Of a stretch of 64,000 nt of DNA, positions 35,573-45,887 are shown one piece after another. Each line of letters starts with the position of its first letter. The first letter of the stretch is position 1. The translations under genes and the position numbers were made by a program. The notes below the pieces were generated by a model. It worked only from the letters and a program-made list of their open reading frames with translations, was not told the origin of the DNA and made no database searches. This DNA is from Maratus speciosus (taxonomy: Eukaryota; Arthropoda; Arachnida; Araneae; Salticidae). The DNA is taken from contig OZ010793.1 in NCBI GenBank assembly GCA_963932465.1, forward strand, positions 364,898,459 through 364,962,458. The letters run 5' to 3'.

Positions 35573-37278
35573 AACTTTGCGACACATGATGCTCCAAAGG
35601 TTTTCTATAGGGTTAAGATCTGGGCTACATGCTGGCCAGTCGAGAACTCTTATATTATGGGAATTAAACCAAGATTTTGAATGTTTTGCAGTGTGAATTG
35701 AAGCATTGTCTTGCTGATATTCCCACTGAGGACCCCCTAGAAGCTCAGCAAATGGCAGTAGGTTTTCTTCTAATGTCTGTGTATAATGCTGTGAAGTTTG
35801 ACGACCACTGGTGAAGGTCAGAGATACTTGTCCATTATAGCAAAAGGCTGCCCAAACCATCACCGAGCCCCCTCCTTGTCTGCGACTAAAAAAACGTCGA
35901 GGTTCCTTCCGCAAGTCATGCAAATACGATAAACAACCATCTGGACTATCCAGATTCCACTTTTTTTCATAGCTAAATATGACTGACAGCCATTTCTCTC
36001 CATATGACATATGCTTTCGAGCCCACATAAGTCTTTGTAACTTATGATGTGGTTTCAGAGCTGGTTTCTTCTGCATTTTGCTATAAACGATTGTTCCTTT
36101 TTCCAAAATTCGTCTACGAATCGTATCCTTTGATACAGAGAGTCCCGATGAGCTTTGAACTCCACGTACGCTCATTTGTTGAGTACTCGCTAGTCTTTGT
36201 ATCAGGCGATCCTCTCGTACATTTGTCACACGTGGCCTCCCAGACCGACATTTTGCTTTATATTCGGAACCACTAGATAAAACTCGATAAATAGATTTTT
36301 TTGACCTATTAATAATAGCAGAAATTTCAGAAACGCTCTTCCCTTCACCTTTCAACTGCCAAATCCTTGAAACCTCATTCACTTGAATTTCTTTAGCTCT
36401 CGGCATGTCGACTATGAAGCGCAATCGTTTGCAGAACTTAAGTACTCCAAATTTGTGACATCATCGATTCTAAATTTGCATATGCCAGCGAATATTCAAA
36501 GAAATTTAGAATAGTGTCTAAACTTTTGCGACAAGCACATTTGAATTTTTATGAAAAAAATTAGTATTATAGCAAATAAAACGACTGTCTTTTGTACATA
36601 GCATTTTAAATCAGTTTTTGAATATATTTACAGGTTTTTGTAATTCTGACGTCATAATTCTACATTTTAAAGCTGAATGACGTCATTGTCTAAACTTTTG
36701 CGTCATAGTGTATATAAAAGAATTAGTGGAATATCGGGAAATTTCAGAAAGGTACCGGCGATCGCGATAAAATAGGCTCATTGACAATTTGTGAAAAAAT
36801 CTTTATCATCCAGATACTTTTAGAAAGCAACTGAAATTCAGCTTAATATGGTGCTAATGTCGTCTTGAATTTTTGCGATATTCGACTTCGACTTTACTTT
36901 TAATATAAGTTGCCCTATGTTACCAATTACCAAATTATTAAAAAAAGACTTCTTGTTATCGTTCGTGCATGCGCAGTTAAAAATTATTTCTTACAAATGC
37001 TCTTATTTCATCGAAATATGCTTATTTATTTTTTAATTACTGTAAAATGTTTCCACTCCACTTTGTCAAGTTTTTGGAAAGCTGCGTTATAAATTTGATT
37101 GAAACTTTGCATACAATAAAACAACAAAAACAAAATAATTTTTTAAACAAACGTTTATATATATATATATATATATATTATATAAACAAAAGGACTACGT
37201 CTGAATTCATTCATATTTATAAAAACTTTTCAAAATAACAGACATTCCATTCCATTACAAGATAAAAACAATATAAAA

Positions 37279-37313
37279 GGACGCTTCGGATTCATTCTGA
37301 ATCCCTCATCAGC
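37279..37313 (-). ncRNA. Hammerhead-ribozyme-like motif in the Penelope 3' region
   Basis: The minus strand reads CTGATGAG, then a 7-bp stem GGATTCA/TGAATCC with a GAA loop, then GAAGCGTC. This is the hammerhead order CUGAUGA - stem II - GAAA - GUC, and Penelope-like elements are known to carry such ribozymes. Departures from the core: GAAG instead of GAAA, and one unpaired G before stem II. Stem I pairing is weak by eye. I treat it as a degraded or family-specific structure, with no claim of activity. Confidence 0.5.
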
Positions 37314-37395
37314 TAATTCCTAACGTAAAAGTCATACTAGATTTTAAAGTTCAACAAGTAGAAAAACATTACATCAAGTTGCCAAAAAAATATAG

Positions 37396-38170
37396 TTAAA
37401 ACAAAACTGAATATTCTGTTGGTAGAGATGCAGCCTCGTTAATTGCTAAATCAGCAGTTCTCGTGTACCAAGCTTCCAAAAATATACGACTTGCACAAAT
37501 GCTGCAGCCTGATCTAATTATATAAGCATTCTCAAAACTCGGAAAATGATGTTTTCGTGGCGTGGTCAACAATTTTAGAATTTAAATTTTTATTTCTAAA
37601 AGCATGTTTATGCTCCTTAAGTCTTGTTTCAAGTGTACGGCTGGTTTCACCTATGTAGACTGCATTACACTGTTTGCACGGAATTCCATAAATAACATCT
37701 TTAAACTGTAAGATTGGATATCGATGCTTAAAATTGCTTAAAAGATCCTTAAGTGGTTTCTGCGGGATGAAGGACGTGTGAATGCCAAGAGGTTTCAAAA
37801 AATGCGAAATCTTCTCTGAAATACCTTTGTAATACGGAATGCTTGCGAATTTATTAACTTTCATACGTTGGAAGGGTGGAGGAGTATCCGTGTGTGCACG
37901 AAGAAGTTCCATAAAAATGCGAAAACAAAACCTTTCAGGGTAACTATTCAACTTTAAATCGTATAAAATTTTTTGTATTTCTATATTAAAACGCTCTTCT
38001 GTGCTGCAATATCGTATAGCTCTGGTAAATAAAGTCTTCACAACTGCCATCTTATGGGATTTAGGAGATTCGGAAATAAAATTGAGATATTGTCCAGAGA
38101 ACGTTGTTTTTCTGTAAACTGAAGTTTCAAGGGTTTGCGAAGTGGAGCCCATGCATCTATGAATCAGAAT
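37396..38170 (-). pseudogene. Penelope-like RT C-terminus plus GIY-YIG endonuclease, frameshifted
   Basis: The minus-strand frame from about 38170 to 37532 opens with the RT thumb-side text LETSVYRKTTFSGQYLNF, then a linker, then the GIY-YIG core YGIPCKQCNAVYIGETSRTL followed by the conserved Arg and the helix ETRLKEHKHAF. It stops early after KTSFSEF because of one extra T in a T run near 37533. In the next frame the expected C-terminus continues (FENAYIIRSGCS, then LEAWYTR and DLAINEAASLPTEYS) and ends at 37396. This domain order is diagnostic for Penelope-like elements. The RT palm is missing upstream, where the insert is truncated. Not functional. Confidence 0.9.
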
Positions 38171-38172
38171 AT

Positions 38173-38205
<33 letters not shown>

Positions 38206-38533
38206 GGAATTTGCTGGTCAGTTTTTTTTTTTTTTAAATAAACGTATTATAAACGTTTTATAAACTTTATAAACGTTTATATCTTTACAAATATGCGTGA
38301 TATTCTTACACAAATGCATTCAAACACTGTACTAGGTCCACCACATAGCCATTTGCTACAGTGACGAATATTACGGCCATTTACTGTTACAGGATGATCG
38401 CAAATATTATTATGTCCTTTATATCCCTAAAGTTCAAGGAGAATTTGTCGAGCATTTCTGTAGATATACGACAAAACGCCTAAAATTGGAAGCGCCGGTC
38501 ATTATCCTTAATTTATGTGGAAGCATGGGTGTA

Positions 38534-39265
38534 TATAAAAGACTTAAAAACGTAGCATAATTTTGTCAATTAATCTAATGAAATATTAACTGTACAAATT
38601 ATGAGTTTTCTTTTATTAATGGACATTAATATGTTAAATTTTCAATCTATTCTAGCTAAACTAGACCAAGAAACAATATTTTCGACATCTCCCTTTCCCC
38701 CATTCGTTCCTAAAAAGTGTCTTTTCCACGAATACATCTCCCATAATTACAGAGTACAATATTCTACTGCCGAAAAGCATATATTGATACATTGAGCATT
38801 TTGCACTGCCAAAGCTTGGCATCTTCTTTAAAGGAGCACGGATGAAAACATTTCAAAGCACTAAATTACTTTCAATGGTTTAAAACTTTGAAGTCCTCTG
38901 TGGACATAGATCCTGTCACATTCCGTAGTAATGATAATGAGATATTTTAATGCTGTGTAGCTATTATGCATTATTTCTTTAATTAAAATGGATCCAGATT
39001 TAAAATACTATGCTTTTAAAATTTATTTTTTTTTAAGTTCCATTCCTCAGTAGGAAGGCAGATACGTGGATTTAATACCTGTAGATAAATAAGTTAAACT
39101 TTGCCAGTTTAATCGAAATTGCATAATTTTTAATGGATTTTGTTCTTTGGTTAAAATTTCTCTAAGTGCATAATGAAAAGCTTTAATATGTGTCTTTAGT
39201 AAAAGACTGGTTCAATTATTAATTAATTTAGCACGCATAATTAAATTGTTGAGAGCCAAATTTAA
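38534..39265. other. Unassigned AT-rich DNA
   Basis: No domain or terminal repeat seen. The 64-codon frame at 38601-38795 has no recognisable family. Confidence 0.5.
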
Positions 39266-41103
39266 TCGGTATCCGGCCACATTATCGAATATTCGGTTTG
39301 GCCAAATATCAAACTATTAGGTCTGTCGAATATTCGGCTTGGCCGAATATAAAACTATTGGGCCTACTCTATATTCGGTTTGACCGAATATCGGAATATT
39401 CGGCCGAACCGAATACTTAAAAAGCATTTTTAAAAACTTTAGACAACTTCTACTTTTGACTGTCAATTTATAAAGATACAGTAAACTCTGTCTAAGGCGG
39501 AATCGGTCGGGACTGAGAAAAATTTCCGTGGTAGACAATATTCCGGCTTATGCAACCCCCCCCCCCCCCCCCCGAAAAAAAAAATCCTTGGAAGATGACG
39601 ATCTTTTATTGATTCTCCTGACTAGAAAATCGGTTGAAAACTGAAATTCTGAAAGATCCTTTGTCTTTTTAAAGATAAATGAGAAACTTTATTCAATTTC
39701 TTAGTACTGCTGTAATACATTCATATTGGACGTTTATACACACCAAAAAAAAAAAAACTTCGAGAATGAGAAAGAACGCTATAATTTTGAATTTGAGTAC
39801 AATCTTAAAGTATAATATATTGTACTTTCGAAAATACGTAATCATTTTCATAAATGTTCATTTTACTAGAAATATTAACTTTTAGATGCAATTTTGCATA
39901 TGAAAAAATGGCATAAGCATAAATTCCTTAAAATTTAAAGTTTCTGTTCTTTTGAATTAAAAGCTTACGGAATTTTAGCTAACATGCTCGACATTGAGTT
40001 ATTTGACTTATCAGTTTTAAAGTTTAATAAACAAAACACTTTTCATTTTTAAATTATCCTTTTTCCGCCTTATGCAAAATTTTGGTTTCGGTGGGACCTT
40101 AAAATCCTTTCCGTTTCCGCGTCAGACAGATTCCGCCTTATGCAGCATGAATTAATGTAATTTTCTATGGGTTCGCCGGGACTTGAAAAAATTTCCGCGG
40201 TAGACAGATTTCCGGCTTATACAGAGTCCGCCTTAGACAGAATTTACTGTATTCAGAATAATTAAATAAATAGAATCATATTTAAATAAAAAAGAATGTT
40301 TTTACAATATTTATTTGCTGTTTGTAAAATTTTAGATAAGAAAATTAACCATTAATGAAAATTTTCATAGAAATTAATGACGTACAAGCGCATGTTTCTG
40401 AACGTTGTGTAGTAGAAAATAATATTTTTTTAAATGTTTTTCTTGACCATATTATCTCCGTTAAAAGTTTGTTGCAAGATTTTAGGAACAACCTCTATGT
40501 TTAGAATCTCTGAAAATGACCGCAAACTCCAAACACTGATCTAGGATGCATTTAACAACTTCCTTGCTAAATCAAAGGGAGAAGAAAAGTTATTCTTGCT
40601 GAGTTGCCACCATTTGAATAGATTGCATTATTTATTTATTTACTTTTATTGTAGTCTCTTCCTGACAAAAAAAAAAAAAAAAAAAAAAAAAAAACAGTAT
40701 ATGACCTTGTGAAGTTTTTCTTCCAAATATTTTCACAATTTCTCTTTGATTTTAAAATTTTTGTTTTAGAATTTAAGAAAATAGTCATTGGTTTAATTCA
40801 CAGAAGAAGCCATGAAATTAAAAATTTTATTAATTAAAAAAGTTTTATAACTATCCTCTTCTTTAATAACTCAAAGTAGATTTTTTTTTTCAGTATAAAG
40901 TTTACCTGTAAAAAGCTTTTGTTTATCCAAATGTTCTTTTCTGTATTATGCAAAAATTCTGTAATATTATGCAAAATTGTTTAAAAAAATTAACGTTTTA
41001 ATGCCTTTAAACTTTGAAATAAAAAATTATTCGGCTTAATAGTTACTATTCGGCTAACCAAATATTCGGCATTCGGCCAAAATCACTATTCGGTGCATCC
41101 CTA
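39266..41103. mobile_element. hAT-type element, CCGAATATTCGG words, left-truncated
   Basis: Aligns with 55104-56112 along its length. The right end is intact (CGGTGCATCCCTA, 41103). The left end lacks about 30 bp, beginning at the TCGGTATCCGGCC word. Subterminal zones hold many copies of CCGAATATTCGG-type palindromes. It is interrupted by the MITE at 39479-40249; without it the length is about 1065 bp. No coding. Confidence 0.82.
39479..40249. mobile_element. Tc1/mariner-type MITE nested in the hAT element
   Basis: Terminal inverted repeats of 22 bp with one difference (CAGTAAACTCTGTCTAAGGC at 39479, matching in reverse complement to 40249), flanked by TA. The relative at 55104-56112 shows the empty site (AAAGATATTCATAATAAC at about 55297), so the insertion boundaries are direct. 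The terminal theme GGCGGAA/TTCCGCCTTATGCA is repeated several times near both ends. C run at 39556-39573. Confidence 0.92.
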
Positions 41104-41489
41104 CTTTTAATGTTACCTATAAATAAACTGCTTTAATAAATTTCAAGTATATCTTGTAAGATATGTAGTAAATTATTAAAGAAAAGCTGTATCTTCCATT
41201 TTTTTTTCCACTTTAGATGGAACTTGCCAAACATTGTTATAGCTTGTAAGTTGTACAAAAATCAAAAAAGGGAAACAAAAAGAAATTGCAGAGCGTCCTT
41301 TGGAATACATAATTTTTCATTTAAGAAACAAAAATTAGTGAATAATTTTAAGTGAAAGTTTGTCTGAAATTATTAAATATATGAAATTTGTCTCATTAAA
41401 AGAATGAGGGTACGTTTTTAAGGACTTTAAGGAACTTTAGCTAAAGTTTTACGTCGTTTCAATTTTAACATTATCTTTAAACCTGTCAA

Positions 41490-41868
41490 TAAATTCAGAA
41501 TCCCTCCACTAAATCTCCTGTTCCTGATCTTCGTAAATGGAGAATTTATAAAGTTCCTTGTAATGGTTGTGATTTATCTTATATTGGTCAAACTAAAAGA
41601 AATCTCGAAATCCGCTTAAAAGAACACTCTCGTTATGTAATCAATCAAGAATTTTCTAAATCTTCTATTGCCAAGCACACTTGGGATTCTGGCCATAGTT
41701 TTAATTTTCAAAATGCTAAAATTATCTCTAATGCCAATAGTATCTCTGAATTGGACTTCCTTGAAAATCTTGCTTATTTATCTTAATCGTGATGTCATTG
41801 TTAATGATAAATCTGATTCCACATTGCTCTCTGCAGCTTGGAAAAACCTTTTCAATACTACCATTTAA
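41490..41868 (+). pseudogene. Second Penelope-type GIY-YIG endonuclease fragment
   Basis: The plus strand reads WRIYKVPCNGCDLSYIGQTK, RNLEIRLKEHSRYV, then SSIAKHTWDSGHSFNF and an acidic-hydrophobic helix ending in a stop at 41784. One frame over, the family's tail follows (NRDVIVND, TLLSAAWKNLF) to 41868, so a single frameshift near 41770 separates them. This is a different lineage from 37396-38170 (IYKVPC versus YGIPCK, with a conserved HTWDSGH motif). Downstream, GCCTGACGAAGAAAGACTCAG near 42170 followed by TTTTGAAAAGCC is a typical 3' tail of such elements. The RT is absent. Confidence 0.85.
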
Positions 41869-42290
41869 TTTATTTTTGTATTAATTAATATTAGTCTGTT
41901 TTTTTTATATTTTATTTATTTATTTATTTATTTTCATGTGTTCCCATTTTTAATTATTTGTATTTTCCCCCTCCCAATTTTTGCCCCTCCTACTCTGTGT
42001 TCTTTTGTTTTGATTATACTCTTTTGTGATTGGCTGTTGTCTTCTACTTTCCTATTGGCTGTTCATTTCTAACTTCCTATTGGCTGTTTCTTCAGCTTGT
42101 TTCCGTTCCCTTATCTCTCATGTCAGTCTTCCTGCTGCTTTCATAGTAGAAGGACGTCTTCTTTACGCCTGACGAAGAAAGACTCAGATCTTTTGAAAAG
42201 CCTAGCGCATTTAATAATTTTTGATGGTGTTTTAAGAAGTTTTTTTGTTCATATTCATTCACACCAGTTTTAATTTATTTTCTATGCTAA

Positions 42291-42556
42291 TAAAGGTCAA
42301 AATTGTCTATCAGTGGCCACCTTCTGGCCACTTTTTTACAAGGAGAGAATAAAATTTTCTTGAATTTCATCAAGGATCCTACTTTTTTTTGGTTCCAATA
42401 TAACATATATTAACATATTTATTTGGGCTATTCAGTTTTAGATGAATAATTATAGAAATTTTACTGTTTAGTATTTTTAAATAAAAAAGTGGCCATTTAA
42501 AAAAACAGTCCTACCAACCAGTGGCCACTAATGAAATTTCCCAGTTTTGACCTATA
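42291..42556. mobile_element. Short hAT-type element, GTGGCCAC family
   Basis: Right end CAGTTTTGACCTATA and left end TAAAGGTCAAAATTG are an inverted pair; flanks TATGCTAA (42283-42290) and CATGCTAA (42557-42564) match 7 of 8. CAGTGGCCAC words flank the middle. Terminal text is the same as at 2980-4018 (AACTGGGAAAT and GTGGCCACT), so this is a deleted sibling. Confidence 0.8.
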
Positions 42557-44349
42557 CATGCTAAGCATTGTATCATGTTACTTTTATTCATAATTTACTT
42601 GCATTCCCTTAAATATAATTAATGTAACCCCTTAAGTTAATATTAGTTTTTGTTGCAATAAAATATCTCAATTGTATCCCTATTGGTTTACAATGGAAGT
42701 CTATGGGAATTTGGCGAAATATTAGAGATATCGCCAGGTTGGCGTCACTTTTGGCGGATAATTTTGGTCACCAAATTTGGCGATATATCTCCAAGTTGGC
42801 GACAAACTTGGCGGCATTCGGCGACAGAACTGTGTCCTCTTACGGTAACCCTCTTATAGGTATGAAGATGCATTAAATGCTGTTCAATAATCGCATAAAA
42901 AATTCGCTAAAAATTCAAAAATCGCTGTACGAATTCCGAATAAACTTTTTTGAAAAGAGAACAAAATTTACTATATTGGGTTAAAAGAAAGAAACCGTAT
43001 TCTTTTCACTAATGTGGAAAAATCGCCTCGAAACTTAAAAAAAGCGCTAAAAATCGCATAAAAAATTAAATTAAAAAAAATTGAATATCGGGCTTCGAGT
43101 TGCAAAACGTCATATGTAGACGGACCTTTTCCCCAAATTTTGTAGCTCTACGTGCAGTTGTCTCTTCAGAACATCGTTGACACACTTACACACAAACTTC
43201 TTTCCTTATTATTATAGATTTAATTTACCTGGATTCCCTTAAATATAATTAATATAACCCCTTAAGTTAATATTAGTTTTTGTTGCATTAAAATATCTCA
43301 ATTTGTTGATTTTCTGTAAGCAAGTAATCACTATTGGTTTACAATGGAAGTCTATAAGAATTTGGAGAAATATTAGAGATATCGTTAAGTTGGCGTCACT
43401 TTTGGCGACTAACTTTGATCGCCAAATTTGGCGATATATCGCGAAGTTGGCGACAAATTTGGCGGTATTTAGCGACAGAACTGTACCCCCCGCCCCCCCA
43501 CGGTAATACTCCTTATAGGTATGAAGACGCATTAACTGCTGTTCAGTAATCGCATAAAGAATGCGCTAAAAATTAAATTGCTGTACGAATTCCGAATAAA
43601 CTTTTTTGAAAAGAGAATAAAATTTACTATATTGGTTTAAAAGAAAGAAACCGTATTCTTTTTACTAATGTGGGAAAATCGCCTTAAAACTTAAAAAAGC
43701 GCTAAAAATTGCATAAAAAATTAAATAAAAAAAAATCTAATCAAAAAATCGAAAATCGGGCTTCGAGGTGCAAAAGTTCATATATAGACCTACCTTTTCC
43801 CCAAATTTTGTAGCTCTACGTGCAGCGGTCCCTTCAGAACACAGTCAACACACTCACTCACACACAAACTTTTTTCCTTATTATTATAGATATCGCCAAG
43901 TTGGCGTCACTTTTGGCGACTAACTTTGATCGCCAAATTTGGCGATACATCGCGAAGTTGGCGACAAACTTGTCCGTATTTGGCGACAGAACTGTGTCCC
44001 CCCCCCCCCCCCCCACGGTAATACTCCTTATAGGTATGAAGACGCATTAACTGCTGTTCAGTAATCGCATAAAAAATGCGCTAAAAATTCAAAAATCGCT
44101 GTACGAATTCCGAATAAACTTTTTTGAAAACAGAATAAAATTTACTATATTGGTTTAAAATAGTGGTGTACCGAGTAGTACTTTGGCCGAGTAGCCGAGT
44201 ACCGAGTAATCGGCCACTGACTACTCGGCCGAGTACCGAGTACCGAGTAGTTGTGTAATAAGGGGGAAAAAATGCTGATGTGCACATAATGTGAGCTTAG
44301 GTGTACATATATATATATATAAATATACCTGTGTACATATATATATACC

Positions 44350-44396
<47 letters not shown>

Positions 44397-44397
44397 G

Positions 44398-44434
<37 letters not shown>

Positions 44435-44825
44435 TAACTAATTAAATTTGAAATTTATTTGTGGAGCTTTTAAAGACAATTTTTGACAATTCAAAACAAT
44501 AGCAAAGAAAAAGAATTGACACATAACAAGTACAATTATTAACCAATATAAAATTAAAACATTCTTCAACCCTTTAATTTATTCCAATATCTGAAATCTG
44601 TCTATCAAAAATAAAAATGTTTATTGGTTACTGTAACAATTCATTGAATAATGCAAAACATTTCATATTTATTTTGTAACTTACCTTATTTTCTTTTGAT
44701 TAAAAATAAAAAAGAGAAAAATAAAAAGAGAGGTACAAAAAGCGATACAGGCTTTCTTAAGAGAAGACTTATGTAAAACTGACACTCCATTTGCATGGGG
44801 GGGGGGGGGGGGAGAAAAAAGAACT

Positions 44826-45212
44826 TTTCCGATTATGGGCAACCTTGCAAAAAAATTCGGTACTTTTTCGGTTAGCTGGGCGCCAGTGTTATATATACAT
44901 ATTTATATACATACATATATGTATATATACATATATATATATGTGTGTATATATATACATATATGTATATATGGATACATATGTATATTTACATATATGT
45001 ATATATAAATATGCATATATAACACTGGCACCCGGCTAACCGAAAAGTACCAAAAATTCTTATGTGCACCTGCAACCACTGTTTATTCTGAACGTATATT
45101 TTCAGAGGCAGGCCAAATTTATACTAGTAAAAGAAATGCCCTGTCTACTGATAATGCAGAACGTTTGGTGTTTTTGCACCATAATTTGAAATATAATAAA
45201 TTTAATTATTAA
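44826..45212 (+). pseudogene. hAT transposase C-terminal dimerisation domain, split by a MITE
   Basis: The frame FPIMGNLAKKF runs to 44858, then a 193-bp MITE and its duplicated TSD intervene. It resumes at 45060 as LCAPATTVYSERIFSEAG, then QIYTSKRNALSTDNAERLVF and LHHNLKY, stopping at 45210. The text matches the conserved end of hAT transposases (P-A-x-x-x-x-SER-x-FS-x-AG, then K-R-N-x-L and a Leu-rich helix), which mediates oligomerisation. The N-terminal BED finger and RNase H-like catalytic core are missing, so this is a relic that identifies the host element's superfamily. Confidence 0.92.
44859..45051. mobile_element. 193-bp hairpin MITE, GGTACTTTTTCGG ends
   Basis: Left arm GGTACTTTTTCGGTTAGCTG pairs with the right arm ending CGAAAAGTACC; pairing extends through GCCAGTGTTATATATA. 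The loop has expanded into an AT/TACA microsatellite. It duplicated AAAAATTC (44851-44858 and 45052-45059), verified because excising the element plus one copy restores the hAT reading frame. Confidence 0.94.
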
Positions 45213-45887
45213 TTTTTTTATTACATTTGTTGTATTTTCAGTTTCTTTATCCAAAATAATAGTCTTTTCTGTTTTCCTATATATTTAAAAAGAACTTATT
45301 TTTATTTGTATAAATGTGATACTAAATTTTAATCTGGAATTATTTTATGAGGGTTTTTGTTCTTAATTTTTTCTATATTTTGTAGGCATGTTGTTAAATA
45401 CCAAGTAAATAGTTTTATGAATTATTGCATATATTATACATTGATATTCAAATAACTTTTTACAGATCAGTTTTAAATTCATATGCTTAAAAAATGAAAT
45501 TCTTACAACTACTCGGTATTGGCCGAGTACTCGGCCAAAATTTCACCGAGTACCGAGTACTCGGCAAATTGGCCGAGTAAGCCGAGTACCGAGTATTTAC
45601 CGAGTACTCGGTACGGCTCTAGTTTAAAAGAAAGAAACCGTATTCTTTTTACTAATGTGGAAAAACCGCCTCGAAACTAAAAAAAGCGCTAAAAATCGCA
45701 TAAAAATTAAATTAAAAAAAATCTAATCAAAAAATCGAAAATCAGGCTTCGAGGTGCAAAACTTCATATATAGACGTACCTTTTCCCCAAATTTTGTAGC
45801 TCTACGTGCAGCGGTCCCTTCAGAACACCGTCGACACACTCACTCACACACAAACTTCTTTCCTTATTATTATAGATTTTACATCAT

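Larger units (their letters stand above)
33771..36406 (-). pseudogene. Tc1-like DD34E transposase, split by insertion and lacking first catalytic Asp
   Basis: Cuts and joins the element's ends at TA sites in the nucleus. The start is probably MPRAKEIQ at 36406; an in-frame ATG six codons upstream (36424) is less likely. Numbering from 36424, it has an N-terminal helix-turn-helix (18-48), a basic GRPR motif (62-65), a second helix-turn-helix (72-110) and the catalytic domain. D239 (QQDN) and E274 (NPIENLW) are spaced as in DD34E enzymes, but the first catalytic Asp is a Tyr at 152 (FSYEKKW, codon 35969-35971). The frame hits a stop just past CRKV, where a hAT-like element begins. The C-terminus resumes beyond it with YSNARQYSSEKELKASIEN and stops at 33771. 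The two pieces join in frame after removing the insert and one TSD copy. Confidence 0.93.
33545..36710 (-). mobile_element. Tc1-like transposon, interrupted
   Basis: Terminal inverted repeats of 28 bp (CACTATGACGCAAAAGTTTA at the outer end) at 33545-33572 and 36683-36710, with TA on both sides. A second, inner pair of the same binding word lies at 33722-33741 and 36514-36533 (TGTCTCAAAAGTTTAGACAC type), giving the two-site arrangement known for Tc3 and IR/DR elements. The length without the 1625-bp insert and its 6-bp duplication is 1535 bp, normal for a Tc1-like element. It encodes one transposase on the minus strand. Confidence 0.92.
37161..38270 (-). mobile_element. Penelope-like retroelement, 5'-truncated insert
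   Basis: Bounded by a 12-bp direct repeat AAACGTTTATAT (37149-37160 and 38271-38282), read as a TSD because it joins the two halves of the foldback arm. The 3' side on the minus strand ends in (AT)n; the 5' side is a T-rich/A-rich tract (38174-38235) next to a truncated reverse transcriptase. It carries the last third of the protein and a 3' untranslated part with a hammerhead-like motif. Confidence 0.82.
32970..38531. mobile_element. Foldback TA-flanked element, split by two later insertions
   Basis: Ends CACTCATGTTCATAAATTAA (32970) and the diverged reverse complement ending CATGGGTG (38531), each beside TA. The left arm 32970-33542 is inverted relative to a right arm made of 36905-37160 plus 38271-38531; the two halves of the right arm are separated by a Penelope-like insert. 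The left arm is followed by a Tc1-like insert at 33545. Removing both inserts leaves about 1.27 kb: two arms of roughly 500-570 bp around a short centre (36711-36904). No coding of its own. Confidence 0.75.
44161..45621 (+). mobile_element. hAT element with CCGAGTACTCGG words and a transposase remnant
   Basis: Ends TAGTGGTGTACCGAGTA and TACTCGGTACGGCTCTA, flanked by the exact 8-bp duplication GTTTAAAA (44153-44160 and 45622-45629). The neighbouring unit at about 43635 shows the uninterrupted site (TTGGTTTAAAAGAAAG). Subterminal zones are packed with CCGAGTACTCGG words. The interior keeps the end of a hAT transposase and has gained a nested MITE, a G run (44797-44812) and AT/GT microsatellites (44310-44432). 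It is internally deleted and non-autonomous. Confidence 0.92.
42605..45879 (-). repeat. Tandem triplication of a Helitron-like unit (GGCGATATATCGCC words)
   Basis: Three head-to-tail units: 42605-43218, 43221-43894 and 43893-45879. Each ends on the plus strand in CACACAAACTT...CCTTATTATTATAGAT, whose reverse complement A|TCTATAATAATAAGG resembles a Helitron 5' end. Each carries the same cluster of GGCG/CGCC words (TTTGGCGATATATCGC, AAGTTGGCGACAAA). Unit 3 lacks the first 150 bp or so, joined at shared TAGATATCG text, and hosts the insertion at 44161-45621. No 3' CTAG hairpin was found, so the Helitron call is tentative; the triplication itself is clear. Confidence 0.75.

Noticed and set aside
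42164..42290. Second hammerhead motif in the tail of the second Penelope-type fragment
   Set aside because: The text CCTGACGAAGAAAGAC lacks the CTGATGA box and a stem II; no ribozyme core.
43303..44050. Similar small frames (RQIWRYIAKLATNL) in two units of the triplication
   Set aside because: They are translations of the GGCGATATATCGCC word cluster and repeat with it; not evidence for a protein.
44791..45039. Tyr/Ile-rich frame following a G run
   Set aside because: Mostly the expanded microsatellite loop of the 193-bp MITE.
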